64,000 nucleotides of DNA from Geodermatophilus telluris. GTDB lineage: Bacteria > Actinomycetota > Actinomycetes > Mycobacteriales > Geodermatophilaceae. Below the pieces are notes generated by a model, which searched no databases, was not told where the DNA came from, and saw only the letters and a list, made by a program, of their open reading frames with translations. The stretch covers positions 186,001 through 250,000 of the forward strand of contig NZ_FMZF01000007.1 of assembly GCF_900102745.1 (NCBI RefSeq), given 5' to 3'. This document shows positions 35,737-44,703 of the stretch, in pieces; positions within the stretch are counted from its first letter, which is position 1; every line of letters starts with the position of its first letter. Position numbers and translations under genes: made by a program.

Positions 35737-36759
35737 TCAGTCGGGATCGGGGGCGAGGCGGACGACCATCTTGCCGGTGTTGGCCCCCTTGAGGAGGTCG
35801 AGGAAGGCGGGGACGGCGTTCTCCAGCCCCTCGTAGAGGGTCTCCCGGACGACGAGCTCCCCCGACCGGATCCACCCGGACACGGTCTCGGTGAACTCGC
35901 CGTGCAGGTCGGTGTGGTCACCGACGAGCAGGCCGGTGACCGCCAGCCGCTTGGCGATCATCAGCGAGCTGAAGTTCCGCGGCCCGGGCACCGCCTCGGT
36001 CGCGTTGTAGGAGGAGATGGCGCCGCAGATCGTCGTCCGGCCGTGCAGGTGCATCGACCCCAGGGCGGCGTCGAGGTGCTCGCCGCCGACGTTGTCGAAG
36101 AAGACGTCGATGCCGTCGGGTGCGGCCTGCGCGAGCAGGTCGCGCACCGGCCCGTCGTGGTAGTCGAAGGCGGCGGTGAAGCCGATCTCGCGCAGCCAGG
36201 CCACCTTCTCCGGGCTGCCGGCGCTGCCGATCACCGCCGAGGCGCCGCGCAGCCGGGCGAACTGGCCCACCGCGCTGCCCACCGCCCCGGCCGCGCCGGA
36301 CACGAAGACGGCGTCGCCCTCCCGGAAGGCGGCCACCCGGAACAGCCCGGCGTAGGCGGTCAGGCCCGGCATGCCGAGGATGCCGAGGGAGTAGGTGAGC
36401 GGGAGGTCCTCGGTGGCGGGCAGCTGCCGGACGGCCCGGGCGTCGAGCACCGCGACGTCGCGCCACGCGGCGTCGGTGAGCACCAGCGCGCCCTCGGGGA
36501 CGTCGGGGGAGCGGGACACGACGACGCGGCCGACGGCGCCGCCCTTCATCACCTCGCCGACCTCCCAGGGCGCGGCGTAGGAGGGGCCCAGCCGCATCCG
36601 CCCGCGCATGTACGGGTCCACCGACATGGCCACCATCCGCACCACCACCTGGCCCTCGGCCGGGTCGGGGTGCTCGACCTCGACCAGCGCGAAGTCGTCG
36701 GGGGTCGGCTCGCCGTGGGGGCGGGCGGCGAGGTGCCACTCGCGGGCGGGGATCGGCAC
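35737..36759 (-). CDS. NADP-dependent MDR oxidoreductase, curcumin-reductase-like
   Basis: 340 residues, GTG 36757-36759. REWHLAARPHGEPTPDDFAL, MSVDPYMRGRM, VFVSGAAGAVGSAVGQFARL (nucleotide fold) and DVFFDNVGGEHLDAAL are diagnostic of the leukotriene B4 dehydrogenase / CurA group, zinc-free MDR enzymes that reduce alpha,beta-unsaturated ketones with NADPH. Physiological substrate unknown. Confidence 0.93.
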   Translation of the reverse strand: MPIPAREWHLAARPHGEPTPDDFALVEVEHPDPAEGQVVVRMVAMSVDPYMRGRMRLGPSYAAPWEVGEVMKGGAVGRVVVSRSPDVPEGALVLTDAAWRDVAVLDARAVRQLPATEDLPLTYSLGILGMPGLTAYAGLFRVAAFREGDAVFVSGAAGAVGSAVGQFARLRGASAVIGSAGSPEKVAWLREIGFTAAFDYHDGPVRDLLAQAAPDGIDVFFDNVGGEHLDAALGSMHLHGRTTICGAISSYNATEAVPGPRNFSSLMIAKRLAVTGLLVGDHTDLHGEFTETVSGWIRSGELVVRETLYEGLENAVPAFLDLLKGANTGKMVVRLAPDPD

Positions 36760-36902
36760 GGGGCGCCTCCTGCGTCGTCGGGGTCGTGCTGCCACCGGGA
36801 CGGTCGCACGTCGCACCCCGGGCGGCCACCGTCGGGACGGTGTCCGGCCCGGCGGGGACGACCGGTCCGGCCCGGCCTCCCCGACCCGGTCGACGGAGGC
36901 GG

Positions 36903-37142
36903 TCAGCCCGCGTGGGGCTGCAGGAACTCCAGGCGGTTGCCGAACGGGTCGGCGGCGTGTAACCGGTCGTGGCCGGGGAAGTCGTCGTCCCAGGTCACGG
37001 GGGTGCCCGGCGTCCACCAGCCGGCGGGCCGGCGCCGGCAGTCCGTCGACGAGCAGCCCCGGGTGCGCCGTGCGCGCCGGTGTCGGTCGACCTCGAGGTC
37101 GATGGCGTGCGGTCTCCGCCGGAGGTCGGGCGAACGGCGCAC
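36903..37142 (-). pseudogene. VOC family gene remnant with frameshifts
   Basis: The C-terminal half of a VOC/bleomycin-resistance-like protein is spread over two frames. HAIDLEVD and VTWDDDFPGHDRLHAADP with FGNRLEFLQPHAG are in one frame; RTAHPGLLVDGLPAPARRLV with DAGHP is in another. The expected N-terminal half is not found upstream. Decay after deletion is likely; a pair of sequencing indels cannot be excluded. Confidence 0.75.
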
Positions 37143-37321
37143 CGTGACCGGGGACGGCCCCCGCCTCGACAGGGTCCTCCCGTGCCGACGTCCGTCGACC
37201 GCCGCTGGTGGCGCCTCGCGTAGCGAGCGCGCCGCCGCACCCTGCCCAGGCCGCCGCTCCCAGCAGCCGGCCGGGCGACCCGCCTCCGTGACCCTGTGGG
37301 GAGCAGATCCGGAGGAGCCCC

Positions 37322-38110
37322 GTGCCCGACGACCGGGTCCCGGCCCGCGACACCGCCGACGACCTCCGGCTGGCGTTCCACGCCTCGGACCGGGCGGCGG
37401 AGCTCGCCCTCGCCCACTTCCGGGCCGGCGTCCCGGTGACGTCGAAGGCCGACGGCACGCCGGTCACCGAGGCCGACCGGGCGGTGGAGCGCCTCCTCCG
37501 GGAGACGCTGTCGGCGGCCCGGCCCGGTGACGCGTTCCTCGGCGAGGAGCTCGGCCGCCTCGGGGACGCCGACCGGGTCTGGGTGCTCGACCCGGTCGAC
37601 GGCACCGGGTTCTTCGGCCGGGGCGACCCGAACTGGCGGATCCACGTGGTGCTGGAGGTCTGCGGGACCCGGGAGGTCGCGGTCGTGACCTCCCCGGCGC
37701 TGCGGCGCTGCTGGTGGGCGACCCGGGGCGGCGGCGCCTTCGAGTCGTCCTGGCCGCGCGAGGCAAGCGCCACCCGGCGCCTGCGGGTCAGCACGACCGC
37801 GACCCTCGCCGCCGCCGTCCTCGACGCCCTGGACGACGAGTCCCGGGCCCGCCTCCCGGCCGGTGCGGCCCGTCCACCGGCGAGCCCCCTGCCGCTGGTG
37901 GAGCTCGTCCGCGGTGAGATCGACGCCTTCCTCGCGGAGCGCTACCACGCCTGGGACCACGCGCCGTGGATCCTCCTCGTCGAGGAGGCCGGGGGTCGCT
38001 TCACCGACCCGACCGGTGGACGGGCGAGCCACCGGGGCGGCGGCCTGTACTCCAACGCCGCCCTGCACGGCCGGCTGCTCGCCGCACTGCGCCACCCGGG
38101 ACGGCCGTGA
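37322..38110 (+). CDS. Inositol monophosphatase family phosphatase
   Basis: 262 residues, GTG 37322. The metal sites are FLGEELGRL, WVLDPVDGTGFFG and HAWDHAPW, in the order expected for the IMPase fold. Activity could be on inositol phosphate, histidinol phosphate or PAP; the short central region does not decide. It is followed by an NmrA-like gene. Confidence 0.88.
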   Translation: MPDDRVPARDTADDLRLAFHASDRAAELALAHFRAGVPVTSKADGTPVTEADRAVERLLRETLSAARPGDAFLGEELGRLGDADRVWVLDPVDGTGFFGRGDPNWRIHVVLEVCGTREVAVVTSPALRRCWWATRGGGAFESSWPREASATRRLRVSTTATLAAAVLDALDDESRARLPAGAARPPASPLPLVELVRGEIDAFLAERYHAWDHAPWILLVEEAGGRFTDPTGGRASHRGGGLYSNAALHGRLLAALRHPGRP

Positions 38111-38150
38111 CCACCGGGTGCGGCCCCGGCGCCCCTGGCTACGGTGAGCC

Positions 38151-38987
38151 GTGCCCGACCCGGTGATCGCCGTCTTCGGCGCGGCGGGGAAGACGGGCCG
38201 GGCCGTCGTCCGCGCACTGCTGGAGCGGGGCCTGGCACCGGCGTCGGTCCGGCGGCTCGTCCGCGACGGCCCCTCGCCGCCCGCGCCGTTCCCCGGGGTG
38301 CCGTCGACGGCGGTCGACCTGGAGGTCGGGGAGTCGGTCACCGCCGCCGTGGCGGGCGCGACCGCGCTGTACGTCGTGGCGCCCAACCTGCACCCCGACG
38401 AGCCGGCGATCGTGGGCCGGGCGGTCGCGGCGGCCCGCGAGCACGGGATCGAGCGGATCGTCCACCACTCGGTCCTGCGGCCGGGACTGCAGGCGATGCC
38501 GCACCACTGGGGGAAGCTCCGGGCCGAGGAGCTGCTGTGGGGGAGCGGGCTGGACGTGACGGTCCTGCAGCCCTCCGCCTACGTGCAGAACCTCGTGCCC
38601 GCCGTCACGGGCGGCGAGCTCGTCGTCCCCTACTCCGTCGACCGGCCGTTCTCCCTCGTCGACCTCGCGGACGTCGCCGACGTCGCCGCGCGCGTGCTCA
38701 CCGGGTCCGGTCACACCGGGGCGACCTACGAGCTCGCCGGTCCGACGACCACCGTCGCGGCCCTGGCCCGGGACCTGGGTCTCGCGGCGCGCCGCCGGCG
38801 CGAGCCGCCCGGGGACGGGGCGTCGGACGGGTACGGCCCGCGGGCGCTGCAGGCGATGTTCGACTGGTACGACCGGCACGGGCTCGCGGGGAGCCCGGGC
38901 GTGCTGCGGTGGCTGCTCGGCCGCGAGCCGCGCCACCCCGCCGAGGTCCTGTCCGCGCTCGCGTCGGGCCGGGCGCCCCGGGCCTGA
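38151..38987 (+). CDS. NAD(P)-binding NmrA-like protein
   Basis: 278 residues. VIAVFGAAGKTGRAVVRALL is the Rossmann loop; ERIVHHSVLRPGLQAMPHHW, VTVLQPSAYVQNLVPAVTGG and VDLADVADVAARVL match atypical SDR/NmrA proteins such as NAD(P)H sensors and quinone reductases. The catalytic YxxxK is absent. Role unknown. Confidence 0.82.
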   Translation: MPDPVIAVFGAAGKTGRAVVRALLERGLAPASVRRLVRDGPSPPAPFPGVPSTAVDLEVGESVTAAVAGATALYVVAPNLHPDEPAIVGRAVAAAREHGIERIVHHSVLRPGLQAMPHHWGKLRAEELLWGSGLDVTVLQPSAYVQNLVPAVTGGELVVPYSVDRPFSLVDLADVADVAARVLTGSGHTGATYELAGPTTTVAALARDLGLAARRRREPPGDGASDGYGPRALQAMFDWYDRHGLAGSPGVLRWLLGREPRHPAEVLSALASGRAPRA

Positions 38988-39060
38988 GCGCCCGCCGAGC
39001 GGGCCGGGTCGATCGCGTCCGTGACGCAGGACGACGCGCTGCCGGGCCGCCGCCAGCCGC

Positions 39061-41682
39061 TCAGGGGGAGACGGCCATCAGCGTCCCGGGCACCGCGGGG
39101 GACGGCGCCGCCCCGGCCGGCCGCGGGGTGCCCTCGACCCCGGTGAGGATCGCGTGCACCACCTCGGCGGGCACCGGACGGGCGAACAGGTGCCCCTGGG
39201 CCAGGTCGCAGCCCAGCGCGGTCACGAACTCGTACTGCCGGGCCGTCTCCACGCCCTCGGCCACGGTGAGCAGCCCCAGCGTGCCGGCCAGGTCGACGAT
39301 GGCCCGGGTGATCGCGTCGTCGTCGCCGTCCTCGCCGGCCCGGCTGACGAACTCGCGGGCCACCTTGAGCAGGTCGACGGGGAAGCGGCTGAGGTAGGCC
39401 AGCGAGGAGTAGCCGGTACCGAAGTCGTCGACGGCGATGCGCACGCCGAGGGCCCGGAGCCGGCGCAGCGTGGCCGCGGCCGTCTCCTGGTCCTCCATCA
39501 GCGCCGTCTCGGTGACCTCCAGCACCAGGTGCCGGGCGGCCAGGCCGGTGTCGGCCAGCACCGCGCGGACGTCGTCGGTGAACCCCGGTGCGGACAGCTG
39601 CCGGGCCGACACGTTGACCGTCACCGTCAGGCCCGTCGCGTCGGGGCGGGCGGCGGTCCAGCGGGCGGCCTGGGTGCAGGCCTCCCGCAGCACCAGGGCG
39701 CCGATCTCGACCACCAGGCCGGTCCGCTCGGCCAGCCCGAGGAAGCGGTCCGGCGTCCGCAGCCCGTCGACCGGGTGCTCCCAGCGGACCAGCGCCTCGG
39801 CGCCGGTGGGGCGGCCGCTGCGCAGGTCCACCAGCGGCTGGTAGACCACCCGCATCTCGCCGTCGCGGACGGCGCGGGCGAGCTCGTCGGCCGGGTCGGC
39901 CGCGGCGGGCACCCGCTCGGAGGCGCCGCGGGGCTCCTGGTCGCGCTTGACCCGGTACATCGCGTCGTCGGCGGCCCGGACGAGCGCGTCGGCGTCCGCG
40001 GTCCCGGCCCCGCCGAGGGCCACGCCGACGCTGACGCCGATCGAGACCAGCCGGCCGTCGCCCAGGTCCACCGGCTCGCCCACCGCGGCCTCGATCCGGT
40101 CGACCACCTCGCGCAGGTAGTCCTCCGCGACCGGCCCCTCGACCAGGACGGCGAACTCGTCGCCGCCGAGCCGGGCAACGGTGTCGTCGGCCCGCAGGCA
40201 CCGGGTGAGCCGCGCCGCGACGATGCGCAGCAGCTGGTCGCCGGCCTCGTGCCCGTGGGTGTCGTTGACCGGCTTGAAGCCGTCGAGGTCGAGGTAGAGC
40301 ACCGCCGGCCAGGTGCCGGTCCGGCCGGCCACGGCGATCGCGTGCCGGGCCCGGTCGAGGAACAGCGTGCGGTTGGGCAGCCCGGTCAGGCCGTCGTGCA
40401 GCGCCTGCCGGCGCAGCCGCTCCTTGAGCTCGGTCACGTGGTGCAGGCTCTGCTCCAGGCGGCCGCGCTCGAGCGAGGTGGCCACGTGCCGGGCGAAGGT
40501 CTCCAGCACCGCGAGGTCGTGGCGGCCGAAGGTGCCGACGTCGCCGACGTGGCCGGCGACCAGCAGCAGCCCGTGCACGCGGTCCTCGGTGCGCAGCACC
40601 GACACCATCGCCTCGCCGATGCCGCGGCCGCGGGCGTAGGCGTCCAGCGCCGCGGCGCCGGGCCGCCCGTTGCGGGCCGGGGTGACGCCGGAGGGCAGGC
40701 CGGCCGCCAGCAGCTCGCGCACCGGCGTGACGTCCTCCAGCGGGGCCATGACCACCGGGTCGGCGTCGTGCTCGGTGCGGGTCACGGTGGCCTCGTCGTC
40801 CCCGCCGTGGCCGAGCAGCACCAGCTCGGCCGACCCGGCGCGGAAGGCGCCGCGGACGGAGTCGAGGAAGTCGGTGAGCGCGGCGTCGAGGTCGGAGCTC
40901 TGGTGCAGCAGCGAGGTGACCTCGTGCAGCAGGCGCAGCTGCTCCTGCTGCTGGCGGGTACCGGTGTACGCCCGGTACGCGGCCAGGATGAGCACGGTGG
41001 GCAGGGCGAACAGCGCCAGCGACGCGGGGTCCTGGACCCCGGTGCGGGCGATGATCACCCCGACCGCGGCCGAGCCGACGGTGAAGGGCAGCGACAGGCC
41101 GAGCATGCCGAGCAGCGGCTGCGGGTCGGCCCGGCCCTCGGAGAGGCTGATCGCGGCGAAGATGGCCAGGTCGGCGTGCACCGTGGTGACCAGGACGGCG
41201 GCCAGCGCCGCCGCCCACGCCCACGGACCGTTGGCCGGGCCGCCGAGCGCGGCGAACACCGCGGTGCCGAGGGCCCCGCCGAGGGCGTACAGCGCCACGT
41301 TGAACGCCAGCTTCACTCCGCGCTGGCGCCGGTGCAGGACGAACGCGACCGTCGCACCGGCCAGCTGCGCCAGGACCAGGTCGGTCGGCGGGGCGAGGAA
41401 GAGGCCGGCGGCCAGGACGAGGTCGCCCATCGAGAAGGTGTGCGCCTCGCGCTGCCACTGCACGTGCACCACGAGGGTCTCGGTCAGGGCGAAGGCCACC
41501 GCCCAGACCACCCACGGCAGGGGCAGGACCGTGGTGGGGGAGGGCAGCGAGCGGACGACGACGGCGAACAGCACCGTCGCGGCCAGGGCCAGCGCCGCCG
41601 TGAGCAGCAGGATCCGCTGGGCGGGGCCCAGCCGGAGCACGCGGCTGCCCGCGGTGGGGGCGCCGTTCGCCGTCGTCGTCAC
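39061..41682 (-). CDS. Membrane-bound GAF-GGDEF-EAL protein
   Basis: 873 residues. About eight transmembrane helices (residues 20-240) form an MASE-like sensor, followed by a GAF domain (about 255-410), GGDEF (about 425-590) and EAL (about 605-860). GGDEF is intact (RLGGDEF, Glu509), as are EALVRW (Glu629), EVTETALM, DDFGTGYSSLAYL and EGVET. LKVAREFV replaces the usual LKIDRSFV but keeps the Lys. It could both make and degrade c-di-GMP. It begins 4 bp after the end of the subtilase gene, so the two look co-transcribed. Confidence 0.93.
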   Translation of the reverse strand: MTTTANGAPTAGSRVLRLGPAQRILLLTAALALAATVLFAVVVRSLPSPTTVLPLPWVVWAVAFALTETLVVHVQWQREAHTFSMGDLVLAAGLFLAPPTDLVLAQLAGATVAFVLHRRQRGVKLAFNVALYALGGALGTAVFAALGGPANGPWAWAAALAAVLVTTVHADLAIFAAISLSEGRADPQPLLGMLGLSLPFTVGSAAVGVIIARTGVQDPASLALFALPTVLILAAYRAYTGTRQQQEQLRLLHEVTSLLHQSSDLDAALTDFLDSVRGAFRAGSAELVLLGHGGDDEATVTRTEHDADPVVMAPLEDVTPVRELLAAGLPSGVTPARNGRPGAAALDAYARGRGIGEAMVSVLRTEDRVHGLLLVAGHVGDVGTFGRHDLAVLETFARHVATSLERGRLEQSLHHVTELKERLRRQALHDGLTGLPNRTLFLDRARHAIAVAGRTGTWPAVLYLDLDGFKPVNDTHGHEAGDQLLRIVAARLTRCLRADDTVARLGGDEFAVLVEGPVAEDYLREVVDRIEAAVGEPVDLGDGRLVSIGVSVGVALGGAGTADADALVRAADDAMYRVKRDQEPRGASERVPAAADPADELARAVRDGEMRVVYQPLVDLRSGRPTGAEALVRWEHPVDGLRTPDRFLGLAERTGLVVEIGALVLREACTQAARWTAARPDATGLTVTVNVSARQLSAPGFTDDVRAVLADTGLAARHLVLEVTETALMEDQETAAATLRRLRALGVRIAVDDFGTGYSSLAYLSRFPVDLLKVAREFVSRAGEDGDDDAITRAIVDLAGTLGLLTVAEGVETARQYEFVTALGCDLAQGHLFARPVPAEVVHAILTGVEGTPRPAGAAPSPAVPGTLMAVSP

Positions 41683-41686
41683 GGTG

Positions 41687-43489
41687 CTACCCGCCCCAGC
41701 CGGCGCCGGACCAGCTCATCCCGGACCAGCTCATGCCGGACCAGGACATGCCGGACCAGGACATGCCCGACCAGGACATCCCCGACCAGCTCATGCCGGA
41801 CCAGCTCATGCCGGACCAGCTCATGCCGGACCAGGACATGCCGGACCAGCTCATGCCGGACCACCTCATGCCGAGCGGCTGCCCGGCGGCCCCCGTCGGG
41901 TACCACTCGCGGCCGTTCCAGGCCCCGCCGGTCCACCCGGAGGCGGTCGTCGAGCCGCCGGTCCACGCGGTGCGCGCGGCCGAGGACGCGGTCACCCGCG
42001 CGGCGTCCCAGGCGCGGCCGGTGACGTCGACCTCGCCCTCGAGGGTGCCCCCGTCGAGGGTGAGGTTCGACGACCCGCGGGCCGCCTCGAGGCTGCCGCG
42101 CCCGGTCGACCGCGGCCACGTCTGGGCCGCCGACGACGCCGACGGCGTGGCCGCCGTCCAGGCCGTCTTGAGGTCCACCAGGCCGCGGCCCTGCGCGACC
42201 GGGTCCGCGGCCGGGAGGGCCTTGGCCGTGCCGCGCAGCAGCGCCTTGAGCTGGTCGGGGGTGATGTCCGGCCGCTGCTGGACCAGCAGCGCCGCCGCCC
42301 CGGAGACCACCGCGGCGGCCTGCGAGGTGCCGCTGCCGCGGAAGAACCGCTCGCCGGTGCGCGCCCCCGGGAACTGCGCGTCCAGGTAGGACCCGGGCGC
42401 CCGGAGGCTGACCACCGACGCGCCGGGCGCGACGAGGTCGGGGTTGCGCGTGCCGTCCCCGGTGCTCGACCACGACGGGACGACGTCGTCGCCGGTGCCG
42501 TGGGTGCCCCGGCCGTCGACCCCGCCGACGGCGATGACGAACGGGTCGTAGGCCGGGTCGTTGAGCTTTGCGCTGCCGTAGCCGCCGTTGCCCGCCGCCA
42601 CGACGACCGCGATCCCGCTGTGCCAGGCCACCTCGACGGCGTAGGCGAGCGGGTCGAGCCGGTAGTCCTGCACGCCGTCGGTCCCGAAGGACAGGTTCAG
42701 CACGCGGATGTCCAGCCCGTTGCGGTCCTTGTTCTGCACGACCCAGTCGATCGCCGCGATGACCTGCGAGACGTCCGTCGCGCCCCGGGAGTCGGCCACC
42801 TTGACGCTCACGATGCGGGCGTCGGGGGCCACCCCGGTGAAGGTCGTGCGGTCGCCGCTGGTCACCGGGCCGGGCGTGGCGGCGTCCCGGCCGGCGATGA
42901 TGCCGGCCATGTGGGTGCCGTGCCCGTAGGTGTCCAGGTACCGCGCCGGGGCGGCCGTGCACCGGTTGCCCGAGCAGGACGAGGCCTCGAAGGAGAGGTC
43001 CGGCCCGTGCACGACCTTGCCGGGTGCCGACAGCCCGTCGACCGGCACGACGCCGGAGTCGATGACGGCGACGTCGACACCGCGGCCGGTGAAGCCGCGG
43101 TCCCACATGCCGGCCGCACCGATGACGTCGTGCGTGATGGCGTCCAGCGACCCGGTCAGCGCGTTGGCCGCCTCGACGTCGGTGCCGGTGAGGTGGACGG
43201 GTGCGTTCTCGGTGACCGAGTCGACGCCGGGCACGCCCCGCAGCGCGCCGAGCCGGTCTGCCGGGACGCGGGCGCTGAAGGCGTCGATGATGCCCAGGGC
43301 GCGGCCGACGGTGCCGCCGAGGGCCTCGACGGCCCGCTCCGGACCCGAACCGGTGCCCGGCAGCTCCCGGACGATGACGTCGACGGGCGCGGCCTGGCCG
43401 GGCGTTGCCGCCGCCGCGGTGGCGGGACCGGCGAGTCCCCCGCCCAGCGCGGCGAGGACGGTGACCGTCGCCCACCGGCGCGCGTTCAT
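41687..43489 (-). CDS. Secreted S8 (subtilisin-like) protease with C-terminal MSWSG repeats
   Basis: 600 residues, ATG 43487-43489. A signal peptide (MNARRWATVTVLAALGGGLA to about residue 28) and an I9-type prodomain (VDVIVRELPGT to VTENAPVHL) precede the catalytic domain. The triad is Asp144 (VAVIDSGVV), His190 (YGHGTHMAGI) and Ser389 (GSGTSQAAAVVSG). After a Trp/Gly/Ser-rich linker, residues 540-595 consist of eleven five-residue units (MSWSG, first one MRWSG). Such W-S-G tails occur in actinobacterial subtilases and may bind cell surface or carbohydrate; that is inference. A c-di-GMP enzyme gene follows. Confidence 0.93.
   Translation of the reverse strand: MNARRWATVTVLAALGGGLAGPATAAAATPGQAAPVDVIVRELPGTGSGPERAVEALGGTVGRALGIIDAFSARVPADRLGALRGVPGVDSVTENAPVHLTGTDVEAANALTGSLDAITHDVIGAAGMWDRGFTGRGVDVAVIDSGVVPVDGLSAPGKVVHGPDLSFEASSCSGNRCTAAPARYLDTYGHGTHMAGIIAGRDAATPGPVTSGDRTTFTGVAPDARIVSVKVADSRGATDVSQVIAAIDWVVQNKDRNGLDIRVLNLSFGTDGVQDYRLDPLAYAVEVAWHSGIAVVVAAGNGGYGSAKLNDPAYDPFVIAVGGVDGRGTHGTGDDVVPSWSSTGDGTRNPDLVAPGASVVSLRAPGSYLDAQFPGARTGERFFRGSGTSQAAAVVSGAAALLVQQRPDITPDQLKALLRGTAKALPAADPVAQGRGLVDLKTAWTAATPSASSAAQTWPRSTGRGSLEAARGSSNLTLDGGTLEGEVDVTGRAWDAARVTASSAARTAWTGGSTTASGWTGGAWNGREWYPTGAAGQPLGMRWSGMSWSGMSWSGMSWSGMSWSGMSWSGMSWSGMSWSGMSWSGMSWSGMSWSGAGWGG
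41705..41869 (-). repeat. Eleven tandem 15-bp units encoding MSWSG
   Basis: Units of 15 bp, each ending in 'cat' on the plus strand. They differ mainly at the first Ser codon, AGC in some and TCC in others, and at single third positions. The two Ser codon classes are interspersed, so the array has been reshuffled by more than one duplication round. Confidence 0.92.
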
Positions 43490-43580
43490 GCGGGATCACC
43501 CCACGACACGCCTCGTCGGGTCCGGACCCTCCCGGGCCGGACCCCTGCTCTCGTGCTCACTCCGCGATACCTCCTGGTGT

Positions 43581-43612
43581 CGGTGCACATCCCTGTGCCT
43601 GGTGGTGCACCG
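43581..43612. promoter_or_regulatory. Inverted repeat in the subtilase/dehalogenase intergenic region
   Basis: CGGTGCAC (43581-43588) and GTGCACCG (43605-43612) are perfect 8-bp arms 16 bases apart. They lie in the 296-bp gap between divergent genes, about 90 bp from the subtilase start. This is a candidate binding site for a dimeric regulator; no regulator gene is adjacent. Confidence 0.45.
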
Positions 43613-43785
43613 GGAGTGATCGGCACGGGGGAGCCGGGGAGCACGGCGACCGCGGCCGCCCTCATCCCTCCGGGGCAGGTGCGGCCGCCGGCGTCGCGGC
43701 AGAGGAAGCTCTGGACACGTCCGCGGGCCGCCGGACGTGGGTCCCGCCTGTGCCTGTGCCTGTTCTCGTGCCCCGGAGGTCACCG

Positions 43786-44703
43786 ATGGACGTCGTCCGC
43801 ACGCCGGAGGAGCGGTTCGCCGCGCTGCCGGACTTCCCGTACCCGCCCGGCTACGTCACCTTCGACGCCGGCGACGGCACCCCGCTGCGGGTCGCGGTGG
43901 TCGACGTCGGCCCGGCCGGCGGCGAGGTCGTCGTCCTGCTGCACGGCGAGCCGTCGTGGTCCTTCCTCTGGCGGCACGCGATCCGCGAGCTGACCGCCGC
44001 GGGGCTGCGCGTCGTCGCCCCCGACCTCGTCGGCTTCGGCCGCTCCGACAAGCCCACCGACCCCGCGGCGTACAGCTACGCCGCGCACGTCGAGTGGATG
44101 CGGCAGACCCTGTTCGAGGGGCTGGCGCTCGCCGACGTCACGCTGGTCGGGCAGGACTGGGGCGGGCTGATCGGGCTGCGGCTGGTGGCCGAGCACCCCG
44201 ACCGGTTCGCCCGGGTCGTCGTCGCCAACACCGGGCTGCCCACCGGCGACACCCCGATGAGCGAGGCCTTCCTGGCCTGGCAGCGGTTCGCCACGACCGC
44301 GCCGCGCTTCGACGTCGGCCGCGTGGTGGCCAACGGCACCGTCACCGACCTGCCGCCGGAGGTGGTCGCCGCCTACGACGCGCCCTTCCCCGACGAGGCG
44401 TCCAAGGCCGGCGCCCGGGTGTTCCCCGCGCTGGTGCCCACCGCGCCCGACGACCCGGCGTCGGCGGCCAACCGAGCCGCGTGGGAGGTGCTCTCCCGCT
44501 GGGAGAAGCCGTTCCTCACCGCGTTCAGCGACGCCGACCCGATCACCGGCGGCGGCGACCGGGTGTTCCAGCGGCTGGTCCCCGGCGCGCAGGGGATGCC
44601 GCACACGACGCTGCGCGGCGGCGGGCACTTCCTGCAGGAGGACGTCGGCGCGGAGCTCGGCCGCGCGGTCGCCGCGTTCGTCGCCGCCACACCCCGTGCC
44701 TGA
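43786..44703 (+). CDS. Haloalkane dehalogenase (alpha/beta hydrolase)
   Basis: 305 residues, ATG 43786 with GGAGG nearby. LLHGEPSWSFLWRHAI contains the oxyanion HGEP and halide-binding Trp region. The nucleophile is Asp124 in VGQDWGGLIGLRL, followed by Trp125, the halide ligand, matching DhlA-type numbering. His lies in GGGHFLQEDVG. The enzyme would hydrolyse carbon-halogen bonds to alcohols; natural substrates are unknown. It overlaps the next gene by eight bases. Confidence 0.9.
   Translation: MDVVRTPEERFAALPDFPYPPGYVTFDAGDGTPLRVAVVDVGPAGGEVVVLLHGEPSWSFLWRHAIRELTAAGLRVVAPDLVGFGRSDKPTDPAAYSYAAHVEWMRQTLFEGLALADVTLVGQDWGGLIGLRLVAEHPDRFARVVVANTGLPTGDTPMSEAFLAWQRFATTAPRFDVGRVVANGTVTDLPPEVVAAYDAPFPDEASKAGARVFPALVPTAPDDPASAANRAAWEVLSRWEKPFLTAFSDADPITGGGDRVFQRLVPGAQGMPHTTLRGGGHFLQEDVGAELGRAVAAFVAATPRA

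Noticed and set aside
41705-41869. Short tandem repeats that could suggest a CRISPR array
   Set aside because: Units are contiguous 15-mers without spacers, in frame within the subtilase and encoding MSWSG.
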